Positions 16,855-26,798 of a stretch of DNA of 64,000 bases are shown here, in pieces. The notes beneath the pieces are model-generated. The model did no database searches and was not told where the DNA came from. It saw nothing but the letters and a program-made list of their open reading frames with translations. The position numbers were made by a program, and so were the translations under genes. Source of the DNA: Zobellia roscoffensis (GTDB taxonomy: Bacteria > Bacteroidota > Bacteroidia > Flavobacteriales > Flavobacteriaceae); assembly GCF_015330165.1 (NCBI RefSeq), contig NZ_JADDXT010000002.1:1486504-1550503 (forward strand), written 5' to 3'. Position 1 is the first letter of the stretch. Every line of letters begins with the position of its first letter.

Positions 16855-17829
16855 ATGAAACTCTCTTTCTTGTTTTTTGGCAATACACCTGACGAAAAAT
16901 GGCAGCTCTGTCGCCAAATGGGTATTGACTATGCCATTGCCAAGTTGGCCCCTGAACTTACTGGAAACCCTTCGATTGACGATTACGATTCCTTTGCCCG
17001 TTCAAAGGAAATATTTGAGGAAAACGGATTCCAGCTCTATGGACTGGAGGGCGACCAGTTCGACATGCACCGCATCAAGTTGGGCTTGGAAGGAAAGGAA
17101 GAAGATATCGAGAGGTATCAAAGGATGCTTGAAAACATGGGTCGCCTTAGGGTTTCTTTGCTCTGTTACAATTTTATGGCCACGGGCTGGTACCGAACGC
17201 ATCACGCGATTCCTGAAAGGGGGGGGGCGATTGTCAGTGGGTTTAACTATGAAACGGCTAAAAAAGAACCCTTTTCGGAATGGGGCAATTTTTCTGAAGA
17301 GCAGATTTGGGAGAATTACCAGTGGTTCATCGAACAGGTAATGCCCGTAGCAGAGGCGAACAATGTTAAAATGGCGTTGCACCCTGATGATCCACCAATA
17401 AGTCCCGTTCATGGTATCGCCCGAATATTTACCACGGCCGAAGCAATGGACAAGGCACTTTCGTTTTCAGATAGTCCCTCACACGGTTTGACTTTCTGTC
17501 AAGGAACTTTTACTACTATGAATGAAGATGTAATGGCGATGCTCAAAAAGCACGGTAAGAACGGCAAGATATTCTTTGTACACATTAGGGATGTCGTTGG
17601 CAATCCCGAAGATTTCCGCGAAACCTTTCACGACAACGGCCCTACCGATATGTTCAAGATGATGCAGGCTTATAAAGAAGTCGGTTTTGATGGCCCATTA
17701 CGATCTGACCACGTACCGACCATGGCGGGTGAAGACAATCAAAATGTGGGCTATGAAATGAAAGGCAACCTTTTTGGTATCGGCTATATAAAGGGGTTGA
17801 TACATGCTGCAGGAATTATTACTTCCTAG
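16855..17829 (+). CDS. uxuA: Mannonate dehydratase
   Basis: 324 residues, TIM-barrel enzyme that dehydrates D-mannonate to 2-keto-3-deoxygluconate. Metal ligands and catalytic residues appear in ALHPDDPP, SHGLTFCQGTF, FFVHIRDV and RSDHVPTM. It is shorter than the E. coli enzyme (394 residues) but all core motifs are present, so this is a compact family member rather than a truncation. It completes the glucuronate-to-KDG route with uxaC and the SDR gene. KDG kinase and KDPG aldolase are absent from the window. Confidence 0.93.
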   Translation: MKLSFLFFGNTPDEKWQLCRQMGIDYAIAKLAPELTGNPSIDDYDSFARSKEIFEENGFQLYGLEGDQFDMHRIKLGLEGKEEDIERYQRMLENMGRLRVSLLCYNFMATGWYRTHHAIPERGGAIVSGFNYETAKKEPFSEWGNFSEEQIWENYQWFIEQVMPVAEANNVKMALHPDDPPISPVHGIARIFTTAEAMDKALSFSDSPSHGLTFCQGTFTTMNEDVMAMLKKHGKNGKIFFVHIRDVVGNPEDFRETFHDNGPTDMFKMMQAYKEVGFDGPLRSDHVPTMAGEDNQNVGYEMKGNLFGIGYIKGLIHAAGIITS

Positions 17830-17868
17830 TCGTATGACCATTTAAAGAAAATTTTCAAATTGTTAAGC

Positions 17869-20010
17869 ATGAAACATAAATTAAACCGAGTACTCCTAGT
17901 TATAGTTGGCTTAATTTTCTTCCAATGTACAACCACTTCGGATGAATTCGTTATTTCTGGAGAAGTTACCACCTCTATTTTTATCAGCTCTAACGAACCT
18001 GAATATGTACAACTTGCCGCAAAAGATTTGATTGACGACATTGAGCTGATTACCGGCATTACTTTAAAAACGGTGACTTATATGGAAGAATGCAAAGGTA
18101 ATTGCATCGTAATTGGTACTGTAGGCGATTCGGACATAAGGAATATTATCGACATCGAAAAAATTTCCGCCTTGGAGGGGGCTTGGGAGAAGTTTGTTAT
18201 ATTTTCTTCAAAAGAAGGGAGGAATAACCGGCTAAACATTATTGGCGGTAATCCTCGGGGCACAATGTTCGGGATATATTATTTTTTGGAAAAGGAATTG
18301 GGTGTAGATCCATTGAAGTATTGGACAGGCTATGAGCCAGAAAAAAGAGAGAAAATTATATTGCAGCCAATTGACTACAAGAGCGTTGAGCCTGATTTTA
18401 AGTTTCGTGGCTGGTTTATAAATGATGAAGACCTTTTGACCGAATTCAAAGATAGTGGAGGTATCCGAAAAATTGACTACCCTTACTATGGTCAAGTCAC
18501 AAATCCCGTGTTAATCAGGGAGGTTGCGAAAGCAGCAGTTCGACTACGTTACAATTTGATTATTCCCGCTAGTTTTTTAGACATAAGAAATCCTGCTGAA
18601 GAGCGCCTTATAAAAGAGGTTTCTAAACGAGGGCTATTTATTTCAATGCATCATATTGAACCAGTCGGAGTGAGTGCCTTTGGCTATCAGAATTATTGGA
18701 AGGAAAAAGAAAAAAACCCCTTGTTCAGTTTTTATAGTGAAAAGGAAAAGTTAATCGAAACGTGGACTGATTATGCCAAACGCTGGGCCATATACCCTGA
18801 TGTTATTTGGCAGATTGGATTAAGAGGAATTGCAGATAGGCCTATGTGGCAGGCAGATCCTGGAGTACCACAATCTGACGAAGAAAGGGCTGCAATTATT
18901 TCCGATGCCATGAAGGTTCAAAAGGAAATTATCATGAATGTTACAGGTAATCAAAATCCTTTGATGTCTACTACACTGTGGGCCGAAGGAGCCTTTTTTC
19001 ATCAGGAAGGGCTCTTAAAGATTCCGGATAATGTAATGATAATTTTTGCTGATAACTCTCCGGGTTATGTCTGGCAATCTGACTTTTATGATACAGAGCG
19101 TTCGGAAAATAATAAATATGGAATTTACTACCACTACCAATTATGGGGAGCGGGCCCGCATTTGGCACAGGCGATTCCACCATCTAAACCTTTTCAGTTA
19201 TTTAAAGAGGCAATGGATCGAAATACAAACGAGTATGCCATTTTAAATGTTTCCAACATTCGAGAGTTTCCTTTGGCGTTACAGACTTCTTCTGACATGT
19301 TTTGGAATATGGATTCATTTGAACCTTCGGAAGCGCTAAAAGCATGGTGTGCCAATAGATTTTCTGATGCTCCCGAAGAAACCTATGCGGCATATAGTCA
19401 ATATTTTGATAGTTATCAAAAAGTTGGAAATAAGCAGATACCTGGTTTTTTGGATGGTCAGCAGCGGATTAAGGGACTCAGTATATTGGGCCAATTAAAT
19501 GAATTACTAGTGGATGGCCATGCCCAAAGAGAGGAACAAGCAAAGCAGACGAAAAGTATAAAAGTTAAAGATGCTTTTCACCTTAGTCTGTCGGATACAA
19601 ACCCCGCTGGAGGACTTCCATTAGATGAAAGTTTGGAAAAGGTGAACTTACAACTTGCCGGCTTTGAAAAAGCGAAATCTTTAGCAGTATCGGCAGATTC
19701 GAAATTGGCGGGTATGGAAAAGGATTTCTTTGAAAGTAATCTAATTGGACAGGTGGATATAGTAATTGGTCTTGGCCAATGGCTAGAAAACTGTATTTAC
19801 GCCAAACAGGCTGCCGATAATAGAGACTGGGAGACAACTAGACAACATTTACGAACAGCTTTAAATGCCTTCGAAGTAATAGATTCTGGAAAACAAAAGG
19901 CCTCAAAAGGCAAATGGAAGAACTGGTACCGAGGCGATAAAAAGATGAACATAAACGCCTTGAAAGAACGGACCAAAGAGGTGTTGAAAAGCGTGGGAGA
20001 GAAAATGTAA
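17869..20010 (+). CDS. GH115-like alpha-glucuronidase lipoprotein
   Basis: 713 residues from the ATG at 17869; the signal ends in lipobox FFQC (Cys20), so the protein is probably membrane-anchored. The N-terminal domain (about 30-160) resembles the GH67/GH115 beta-rich domain (YVQLAAKDLIDDIELITG, GNPRGTMFGIYYFLEKELGV). The barrel begins with FKFRGWFINDEDLL near residue 180, a strong GH115-type signature, and includes IWQIGLRGIADRPMW. GH115 enzymes remove 1,2-linked (4-O-methyl-)glucuronic acid side chains, and a released glucuronate would feed UxaC. The family call is from motifs only. Confidence 0.78.
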   Translation: MKHKLNRVLLVIVGLIFFQCTTTSDEFVISGEVTTSIFISSNEPEYVQLAAKDLIDDIELITGITLKTVTYMEECKGNCIVIGTVGDSDIRNIIDIEKISALEGAWEKFVIFSSKEGRNNRLNIIGGNPRGTMFGIYYFLEKELGVDPLKYWTGYEPEKREKIILQPIDYKSVEPDFKFRGWFINDEDLLTEFKDSGGIRKIDYPYYGQVTNPVLIREVAKAAVRLRYNLIIPASFLDIRNPAEERLIKEVSKRGLFISMHHIEPVGVSAFGYQNYWKEKEKNPLFSFYSEKEKLIETWTDYAKRWAIYPDVIWQIGLRGIADRPMWQADPGVPQSDEERAAIISDAMKVQKEIIMNVTGNQNPLMSTTLWAEGAFFHQEGLLKIPDNVMIIFADNSPGYVWQSDFYDTERSENNKYGIYYHYQLWGAGPHLAQAIPPSKPFQLFKEAMDRNTNEYAILNVSNIREFPLALQTSSDMFWNMDSFEPSEALKAWCANRFSDAPEETYAAYSQYFDSYQKVGNKQIPGFLDGQQRIKGLSILGQLNELLVDGHAQREEQAKQTKSIKVKDAFHLSLSDTNPAGGLPLDESLEKVNLQLAGFEKAKSLAVSADSKLAGMEKDFFESNLIGQVDIVIGLGQWLENCIYAKQAADNRDWETTRQHLRTALNAFEVIDSGKQKASKGKWKNWYRGDKKMNINALKERTKEVLKSVGEKM

Positions 20011-20046
20011 ATAATATATGATTGGAAAAGAAAAAATAACGCCAGA

Positions 20047-21558
20047 ATGACAAGACAACATTTTCCTAAAAAAAACTATTATAAAGTTATCATGACCCTT
20101 TTGATGATTGGTGTTTTATTTCTAAGTATGGGTGTATCCACAATACCGGCTGAAACCGTAATCGTGCCGAATTTTGCCAAAGAATATCCCCGTGCTCAAG
20201 ATTTTCAAGTTACCGCCGAGGGGAAGGAATTACCTGTTTTGGAAGGTACGATTGCCGCTATGTCGTATGCTATTATCAAGGGTAAATGTACGGTTACTGT
20301 CGTAAGAGATAAATCCTTTAAAAAAGTCGTCGTTCGCCCATTGAGTGCCGGAATTAAACCTAAAATTATTGGAAATAAGGTCATTTTCTCTATCCCAAAA
20401 GCGATGAATCTCAGTATTGAATTTGACGATGATATAAAAAGGCCACTTTTTTTGTTTACTAGTCCTGAACGTGAAAATGTCCCTAGCAAAGACGACCCCA
20501 ATGTACGCTATTACGAAGCGGGTAAGATTTACGACGCCCGTGAAATTAGGCTATACGATAACGAAACCCTGTATTTGGAGCCTGGTGCAATTGTACAAGG
20601 CTATGTTACGGCTGATAATGTGAATAATATCAGAATATTGGGGAGTGGCATCTTGGATCAATCGGCCCGGAAAACCCTAAAGGTGAATTCCATACTACTT
20701 ACAGAGTGCGAGAATGTACTAATCCAAGATGTTCAAATACACGATGCCTGGGGTTGGACACTGCACCCGAGAGGATGTGATAATGTTATTATTGACAACC
20801 ATAAGCAGACTGGATGGCGTGCCAATTGCGACGGTATCGATATAGAGGCAAGTCATAATGTAGAAGTTAAAAATTCCTTTATTCGCAGTTCAGACGACTG
20901 TATTGCTATAAAAAGCAAACAGCCTGACATTGTGCGAAGACGGGGCAGCCCGAAAGTCGATAGTGTATTGATTGAAAATACTGTTTTATGGAACGCTATT
21001 GGCGGGAATGCCTTAGAGGTAGGTTTTGAGTTGAAAGGAGACTATGTTCAGAACATAACTTTTCGCGATTGTGATGTCATTCGGGTTGAAAGGGGAGCTG
21101 CATTAAGTATTCATAATGCGGAAGATACGACTGTAAGAAATGTTACTTTTGAAAATGTGCGTGTGGAAGATGCACGTGATGAACTTATTGATCTTTATAT
21201 CGGACTATCGATTTATAGTGTTGACATTCCTGCTAAATATTCTAGACGTTTTGGTTTTAATATTCCTGACTCACTTAAAGACCCCGACGCAAACGATAAT
21301 AGAAGTCAATGGCTTTACTTGCCTCAAAGTGAGAGGTCTTCTTACTCAAAAAACCGAGGGCAGATTGAAAATGTAATTTTTAAGGATATTCAAGTGGTTT
21401 CAGAAAAGGTTATACCTTCTTTAATAAAAGGATGGGATGATGATTATAGTGTAGATGGCGTAGTAATTGAAAATTTGACCTTTGGAGGAAAGCGCATGCG
21501 AAGTCTTGAAGAGGCCAAAATTGCTATTGAAAATGCCACAAATACAGTTATAAAATAA
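20047..21558 (+). CDS. GH28-like right-handed parallel beta-helix hydrolase
   Basis: 503 residues with an N-terminal hydrophobic signal (about 14-36). The repeated pattern (VNNIRILGSGILD, CENVLIQDVQIHDA, SHNVEVKNSFIRSSDDC) indicates a pectin-lyase-like beta-helix. NCDGID (Asp262/Asp265) and SSDDCIAIKS (Asp283/Asp284) correspond to the catalytic Asp motifs of GH28 polygalacturonases. The usual GHG motif is replaced by GGNALEVG. Related polygalacturonase-like families are possible, so specificity (galacturonic acid or another sugar) is open. It is the last gene of the PUL operon and converges on the gene at 21783. Confidence 0.75.
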   Translation: MTRQHFPKKNYYKVIMTLLMIGVLFLSMGVSTIPAETVIVPNFAKEYPRAQDFQVTAEGKELPVLEGTIAAMSYAIIKGKCTVTVVRDKSFKKVVVRPLSAGIKPKIIGNKVIFSIPKAMNLSIEFDDDIKRPLFLFTSPERENVPSKDDPNVRYYEAGKIYDAREIRLYDNETLYLEPGAIVQGYVTADNVNNIRILGSGILDQSARKTLKVNSILLTECENVLIQDVQIHDAWGWTLHPRGCDNVIIDNHKQTGWRANCDGIDIEASHNVEVKNSFIRSSDDCIAIKSKQPDIVRRRGSPKVDSVLIENTVLWNAIGGNALEVGFELKGDYVQNITFRDCDVIRVERGAALSIHNAEDTTVRNVTFENVRVEDARDELIDLYIGLSIYSVDIPAKYSRRFGFNIPDSLKDPDANDNRSQWLYLPQSERSSYSKNRGQIENVIFKDIQVVSEKVIPSLIKGWDDDYSVDGVVIENLTFGGKRMRSLEEAKIAIENATNTVIK

Positions 21559-21782
21559 AGTTCTTCAATTTATGAGAGTGGCTGTAGAACTATTTACTAG
21601 AGTATTTAACTTTATCATAAAGTTCAATTTATGAAGGACTGATGAAATGGCTGAGAACAATAAGGGCATTAAAAATTTCAATTACATAACTTTACTCTTC
21701 ATAACCCTCCTTTTGGATACTTTTCAGGACACTGTAAGTAATGGATAAAACCAGTTTTTGTAAGCTTCATTTAACATGGGTT
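21559..21782. other. Convergent intergenic region between GH28-like gene and exported hypothetical
   Basis: No strong terminator hairpin was found. AAGTTCTTCAATTTATGA and AAGTTCAATTTATGAAG are near-repeats about 45 bp apart. A 33-codon ATG frame (21647-21748) is present but unsupported. Confidence 0.4.
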
Positions 21783-23924
21783 TTATTTAGACTGAACTTT
21801 GTTAATGAAGGAAGTTAAGTTGGTTGCATAACCCACCATAATTTGCGGGTATAAATCATAATTACCCAAATCATAGTGTCCTCCTAATCTAAAAAATAAT
21901 CCTGATTTACTATTATTGGGATTAACCAGGGAGTATAAATTTGCCATTACTTTTAAGTTTGGAGAATTATTGTAGGTGTTGAACTTAATATCGTTTTTAT
22001 TTGTTCCAGTTGCTCCAAACCAATTCAGGCCTATAGTCAAGTCTGCACCAATGTCTGATTGTGGGCGTATTTCAAAATTAGTCTCGATTTCCTGGCCTAT
22101 TGCAAACACCCGAAAATCGCGCTTTTCATACAGGCTGTTTACTGTATTTCCATTTTCTGAAGTTATACTTTCATTTAAATTATATTCAACACCAGTGCTT
22201 AAGAAGCGGAGCCCATATCTTATGTGCATAAAAGTAGAGGCTCTCTTGATTTCATATGTAAAAATCGAAGTTCGAATCCCCCCGTCAATACTATTATTTA
22301 ATAAAAGGTTGAAGTTGTCGGTTTTAAACATGTAAGGGTCATTTTCCAAAAATGACTCCGGGTCTTTAGAGTTTACATCTTCCAACTTTATTTTCCTATT
22401 ACCATTTTCTAACCCACCAAATAAGTTAGCCGTTAAATAAAATGTGATATTATCAAAGAATGTAATATACTTATAGTTAACTAAGTTCAGTGGTAGGCGC
22501 ATTTGAGCTTCTGCGATGATTATACCATTTGTGTTATTATTAAGGCCTAAAAAATCTGAAAAGATAATTCCAGTAAAGTAATCCATTAAATCGCGTTGTT
22601 TTAGTTTGACAGATTTACCTGATGTCAATTTTATTTCATCATTTTTAATGGCATAATTAAAGGTTTTGCCAGTGCCGTAACAGAATATATTGCCATAAGA
22701 GTAGCTGTAATCTCCTAAGCTATTAGTCTGTGTAGAATCATTGAATGCCCTAAGAGGAAGTGAATAATTGTTATTGATTAGAACTTCTTTTTTACCATCC
22801 ACTGTTCCCTCAATAACTATCATATCTGCTCTATTGTTAAAAAATGAAATGGTTGCAGAGTCAACTTTAAAAACTTTAGGATGCTTATCTTTGGCAGTCA
22901 AAATAAATTCTTTATTAAGAGTCAAGGACCCGCTATATTCAATATTTTTATTTTCAATACTATCTGCAATTAATAGAAGCATATCCCTTTGAGTTTCTTT
23001 TTCTTTTTGAATTCTTAATTCTTTTATAGGCTGTTCAACCTTTAAATATACTTTCTCCAGTGTCACCTTGTTAATTGCATCTCCTGCGAATTGCCGCTGT
23101 TCTATTATTTGAGATACAAAATCGCTTGACCCAATACCTAGTTCAAACGGACCGTATATTGTGTTTTTACCAGTATCTTCCTTGGGAATTACTTTTAAAT
23201 AAAATATATTATTGGAGATGAGTTTGTACCATATAAATTTTTCAGTAGTATCACTACTTATAAGCTTTAACTCTTCGGTAGTTAAATAACTATAATCTTC
23301 GGTTTTAGCTATTTTTCCCTTATAGAAACTATCATATTCGTTCGTATAGGCCTGAGTTACATTTTTAATGATATCGTTCTTGTTATTATTTAGGGAAGTG
23401 ATTAAAAATTGCTGAATTTTTGATTCTAAATCAGATTTTATTGATGCGGTGTCCTTACTAGTTTTTAGCAGAATATTTTCAATTGAAGAAAACGCTGGAT
23501 TAAGGGGTTTTAAGACATAGGTGTTAGTGTCTTGAGTACTCTCTGTCAATTCGATTAAAAACGCCTTTAGGCTTACTGGTTGATTGAAATAGATAGCATC
23601 TAGAGCATCTTTTTTTAAGGTTTCGACATTCAAGGTAAGTTTTAAAGAGTCATATGTAGATAGACTATCCCGAAGCTCTGTAAAATAATCTTTTAAATGG
23701 GATTGCATTTCAGGAAGGGCAAAGGCATCATTGTTTTTTAATGTAAATACCTTGCAGGACTTTTCATCTGAAGAAATTTTGCAGATAGAAAATTTATTTG
23801 CCCCTTTTTCAAATAGGTATTGGTATTTCGTACCTAATAATTCAAATTCAGCTGTTTCTTGGGAGTGTAGAATGGTGACGGAAAACAGCAGGAAGATTAC
23901 GTAGACTTTCCTCATATCTTTCAT
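21783..23924 (-). CDS. Exported protein of unknown function, probable outer-membrane barrel at C-terminus
   Basis: 713 residues, not recognised. A signal peptide is clear (MRKVYVIFLLFSVTILHSQ, using either ATG at 23924 or 23915). The N-terminal half is mixed alpha/beta with a charged stretch (VEQPIKELRIQKEKETQRD). From about residue 450 the sequence alternates aromatic and polar residues (YKYITFFDNITFYLTANLFGG, FFRLGGHYDLGNYDLYPQIM), as in outer-membrane beta-barrels. It lies 128 bp downstream of the defence operon on the same strand and could be a late gene of it or separate cargo. Confidence 0.6.
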   Translation of the reverse strand: MKDMRKVYVIFLLFSVTILHSQETAEFELLGTKYQYLFEKGANKFSICKISSDEKSCKVFTLKNNDAFALPEMQSHLKDYFTELRDSLSTYDSLKLTLNVETLKKDALDAIYFNQPVSLKAFLIELTESTQDTNTYVLKPLNPAFSSIENILLKTSKDTASIKSDLESKIQQFLITSLNNNKNDIIKNVTQAYTNEYDSFYKGKIAKTEDYSYLTTEELKLISSDTTEKFIWYKLISNNIFYLKVIPKEDTGKNTIYGPFELGIGSSDFVSQIIEQRQFAGDAINKVTLEKVYLKVEQPIKELRIQKEKETQRDMLLLIADSIENKNIEYSGSLTLNKEFILTAKDKHPKVFKVDSATISFFNNRADMIVIEGTVDGKKEVLINNNYSLPLRAFNDSTQTNSLGDYSYSYGNIFCYGTGKTFNYAIKNDEIKLTSGKSVKLKQRDLMDYFTGIIFSDFLGLNNNTNGIIIAEAQMRLPLNLVNYKYITFFDNITFYLTANLFGGLENGNRKIKLEDVNSKDPESFLENDPYMFKTDNFNLLLNNSIDGGIRTSIFTYEIKRASTFMHIRYGLRFLSTGVEYNLNESITSENGNTVNSLYEKRDFRVFAIGQEIETNFEIRPQSDIGADLTIGLNWFGATGTNKNDIKFNTYNNSPNLKVMANLYSLVNPNNSKSGLFFRLGGHYDLGNYDLYPQIMVGYATNLTSFINKVQSK

Positions 23925-24052
23925 TTTTGAATGGTTAATTATTGAAAGTGAGGGAAGTACTGTTAAATTACAAAATTATTTTTAATTTGAAACTAAAATG
24001 ATAGAGTCATATGTTTAAGTGTTTTGTTCCTGTTGTAATGGCCATTTTCTAT

Positions 24053-25126
24053 TTAAGATGTTTTACGAGCACATTGATAAAGCCTTTTTTCAATATTTTC
24101 CGATTCAAAAAGAAACTTAAAATAAGAATAAAGTAAGATTCCATTAGTAGAATTGAGAACCCTATATTTTGCTTTTTTAAGTTGTCTTTTTTTGAATTTT
24201 TGAAAGTCTACCTCATCCTCTAGAGAATCCTTGTAATTATCTAGTAACTCGTTAAACCATTCCGTTTCGTAATGCTTTAGTCTGTTAGAGTACCTTTTTT
24301 TAATACCGTAAATTGAATCCCAAGTTCCTATTTCTTCTTCAATCTTTGCATTTCTCCTTAGTTCTAAATTCCATGGTACACTCTTTAAAAGTGTTATAAG
24401 TGTATGGTTATTATATTTTTCATCTTTAATGATTTGAACTTCAAGTTCATCAGAACATAGTTTATCGTCATAGGGATTGTATGCTAAACGTCTAGTTCCA
24501 TCATCGAAGTATAAGATATCAAGGGCCTTTTTTTCTTTAGAATTGCATTTATGACAAGTGGGGAAGAGCAAATCAAAATTGACACTTATAAAAGGATATT
24601 TAGATTTTGCATAATAATGATCATAGGCTTCTCTGTAATCATCTTCAGGGGTCTCAAAAGACTCCAATCCGCAAAAAGGACAAACAAAAATATTTTGTGC
24701 TAGACTCTCATAATGGGACTTTACGGTGCCAAAATCAGTTTCCATTGCAATCACTATTGGATACTCTTCCCAAAGGGATGTAAAAAAAGGCTTAAGAATA
24801 TCTACAATATCTTCATGTAAGGCCTCATATGGAACTAAGTATTTACTATTATCACTTAAACATGCAATATCATTATTAGCAAGAAACGCATCTTGAAGTT
24901 GAATTTTAGCTGAGTCTGGAAGATTATGATACGCATGTACGATTTCTTTTAAAGGTTTTTCTAACCTAACTTTTGATGCGCCTACAATTGGTCTAAAGTC
25001 AGGATGAATTAATTTATCTTCATCATAACTCGTTAAATCAAGTTTGAAGATTTGTTCAAAGACATAACAAATGTGCCAATGAAAACCAGTAATCTTATGC
25101 TTTATTTTATTGTAGCTGTAGATCAT
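24053..25126 (-). CDS. HNH endonuclease, PtuB-like
   Basis: 357 residues. An HNH site with zinc knuckles is visible: CPFC (Cys149, Cys152), DHYYAKSKYPF (Asp169, His170), Asn183, and PTCHKCN (Cys191, Cys194, Asn195). This layout matches the HNH effectors of Septu-type systems (PtuB) that act with an SMC-like ATPase. The gene overlaps the AAA ATPase gene by 20 bp, so the two are translationally coupled. It is the last gene of the restriction operon. Likely role: DNA or nucleic-acid cleavage triggered by the ATPase during phage infection (inference). Longer N- and C-terminal regions flank the HNH core. Confidence 0.8.
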   Translation of the reverse strand: MIYSYNKIKHKITGFHWHICYVFEQIFKLDLTSYDEDKLIHPDFRPIVGASKVRLEKPLKEIVHAYHNLPDSAKIQLQDAFLANNDIACLSDNSKYLVPYEALHEDIVDILKPFFTSLWEEYPIVIAMETDFGTVKSHYESLAQNIFVCPFCGLESFETPEDDYREAYDHYYAKSKYPFISVNFDLLFPTCHKCNSKEKKALDILYFDDGTRRLAYNPYDDKLCSDELEVQIIKDEKYNNHTLITLLKSVPWNLELRRNAKIEEEIGTWDSIYGIKKRYSNRLKHYETEWFNELLDNYKDSLEDEVDFQKFKKRQLKKAKYRVLNSTNGILLYSYFKFLFESENIEKRLYQCARKTS

Positions 25127-26798
25127 TGGTCGTTGGTGGCATTAAATTGTCTCCATCTTTATCGTCTTTAAATTCTTCCTCTTTTTCCATCAAGAAGGTA
25201 TATATATCAAATTTTTCAATGGACTCACCAAAGTTTAATAGGCTTTTTTTGACTTTAGCTATATCCTCTTTTGTATGAATACTTTCTTTTAGTTCTATCA
25301 ATTTTTCATTAGAAAAATCTGAAATGGAGATATCTCTATTAAATATTAGTTCTAAAAGAAAGGTTATGGAACTACCGTGTGTTTGTAATTCCGGGTTTGA
25401 AAATTTTCCATTTTCAAATTTGTAAACATTCTCTTTAAAACTGTCAGAAATTACAAAAGGGGAGTGCGTGGTCAATATTACTTCTTGCTGTCTAACCTTT
25501 GAAACCCGTTTATTACTATCAAATTCAATCCCCGTAATTTTATTAAGAATGCTTATCATTTTGGCACGCCACATAGGGTTAAAGTGCGTATTAGGCTCAT
25601 CAAAAAGGAATAGACAACCTGGTTCTTCCATCATTAAAACCGACCCTATTACTTGACTAAATTGATGTTCTCCATCGGATAGGGATTTGTAATAAATTTC
25701 CTTGATTTCGTTTTCTGATCTGTTAATAATCTTATCAACGGTTATCTTCTCTATTCTAAATACCAGACTTGATGGATCTGCCTTTGGCATTTCATCTGAT
25801 AAGTTTAAGGTCTCATGAGCATTCATAATCAATTTACGGGTCATTACAGGAACCATATATAAATTGAGTGTATCAAACTCATAGAACACTTTGAACAAGT
25901 CAAAGGCGTTCTTGAAATGAAATTTAAACGCCTCTATTGTCGCATTGTTTACTTTATAATCTAAAATCACTTTAGATTTAAATCCTTTTTTGCCTTTTTC
26001 TTCGTAATAGGAAGTTGCACATAACTTTAATCTTTGGAGTTCTTTTTCTAATCGGTATCCTAAGACAACATTTTTGTTTTTATAGTCAGTAAGGTTCAAA
26101 GTTATCCTAAAGGAACTAAGACCGTCAATGGCAAGAATTTGTTTATAATAATCTAGATTCACTTTATTAGCCAGCAGCATGTTGCAAATAAAAACAGAAA
26201 AATTTGACTCGTAATCCATGAAAAATAATGTGTTTTTCTCCATTGGATTATGGTTAGGTCCTTTTTGCTTATCAGTTTCCAATTGCTTAAAGTAATGGTA
26301 ACGTACTTTGTAGTATGGGTTGCTCAATAACTCATTTTGGCCAGATGTATATGCGATTACTTTTTTAGGAAGTATATCTTTAGTTTCACCTTCGGGTCCC
26401 GTGTAATCAATTCTTCTTGAATCTTTTTCATTGTTATAGTGTAAAGAAAATTCAGGGTGCTCCCCAATTTTTTTTGAAATCCTTACTAAATATTGCTCTT
26501 GATCTTGCTGATGAATAGCAGTTTGCACAGCTACATAAGGCAGGTAATACTCAATAATAAAACCAAAATTTTTGTCCAATCTATTTTCCTCAGAGGCTGA
26601 TGGTAAATGGTATAATTCTAAGAAGTAAAAAATTTTAGAAAAGAGCTCAAGTAAATTAGATTTACCACTACCATTTAAGCCTGCAAAAATCTTGGTGGAA
26701 AGTTGTGTCGTATCCTTAGAGTTGTTAAACTCAAAACGATAGTTTGGTTTTAAGCTACTAAATTCACTTCCTAATATTTCAACACTTTTTAATCTCAT
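25107..26798 (-). CDS. Restriction-associated AAA/SMC-like ATPase (PtuA-like)
   Basis: 563 residues. ABC/SMC-type ATPase with Walker A at about 40-48 (GLNGSGKSNLL), signature SDGEHQFSQ at about 371, Walker B CLFLFDEPNTHFNP at about 398, and H-loop TTHSPF at about 442. The insert between the Walker A and signature regions is long and helical. The family is known as ATPases accompanying restriction systems, and with an HNH partner it resembles PtuA of Septu. The start ATG overlaps the hsdS stop (ATGA) and the 3' end overlaps the HNH gene by 20 bp. It probably senses infection and licenses the HNH nuclease. Confidence 0.83.
   Translation of the reverse strand: MRLKSVEILGSEFSSLKPNYRFEFNNSKDTTQLSTKIFAGLNGSGKSNLLELFSKIFYFLELYHLPSASEENRLDKNFGFIIEYYLPYVAVQTAIHQQDQEQYLVRISKKIGEHPEFSLHYNNEKDSRRIDYTGPEGETKDILPKKVIAYTSGQNELLSNPYYKVRYHYFKQLETDKQKGPNHNPMEKNTLFFMDYESNFSVFICNMLLANKVNLDYYKQILAIDGLSSFRITLNLTDYKNKNVVLGYRLEKELQRLKLCATSYYEEKGKKGFKSKVILDYKVNNATIEAFKFHFKNAFDLFKVFYEFDTLNLYMVPVMTRKLIMNAHETLNLSDEMPKADPSSLVFRIEKITVDKIINRSENEIKEIYYKSLSDGEHQFSQVIGSVLMMEEPGCLFLFDEPNTHFNPMWRAKMISILNKITGIEFDSNKRVSKVRQQEVILTTHSPFVISDSFKENVYKFENGKFSNPELQTHGSSITFLLELIFNRDISISDFSNEKLIELKESIHTKEDIAKVKKSLLNFGESIEKFDIYTFLMEKEEEFKDDKDGDNLMPPTTNDLQLQ

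Noticed and set aside
21647..21748. A 33-codon ATG frame with a hydrophobic middle between the GH28-like gene and the exported hypothetical
   Set aside because: No recognisable homology, no clear ribosome site, and located in a convergent gap; chance open frame is more likely.
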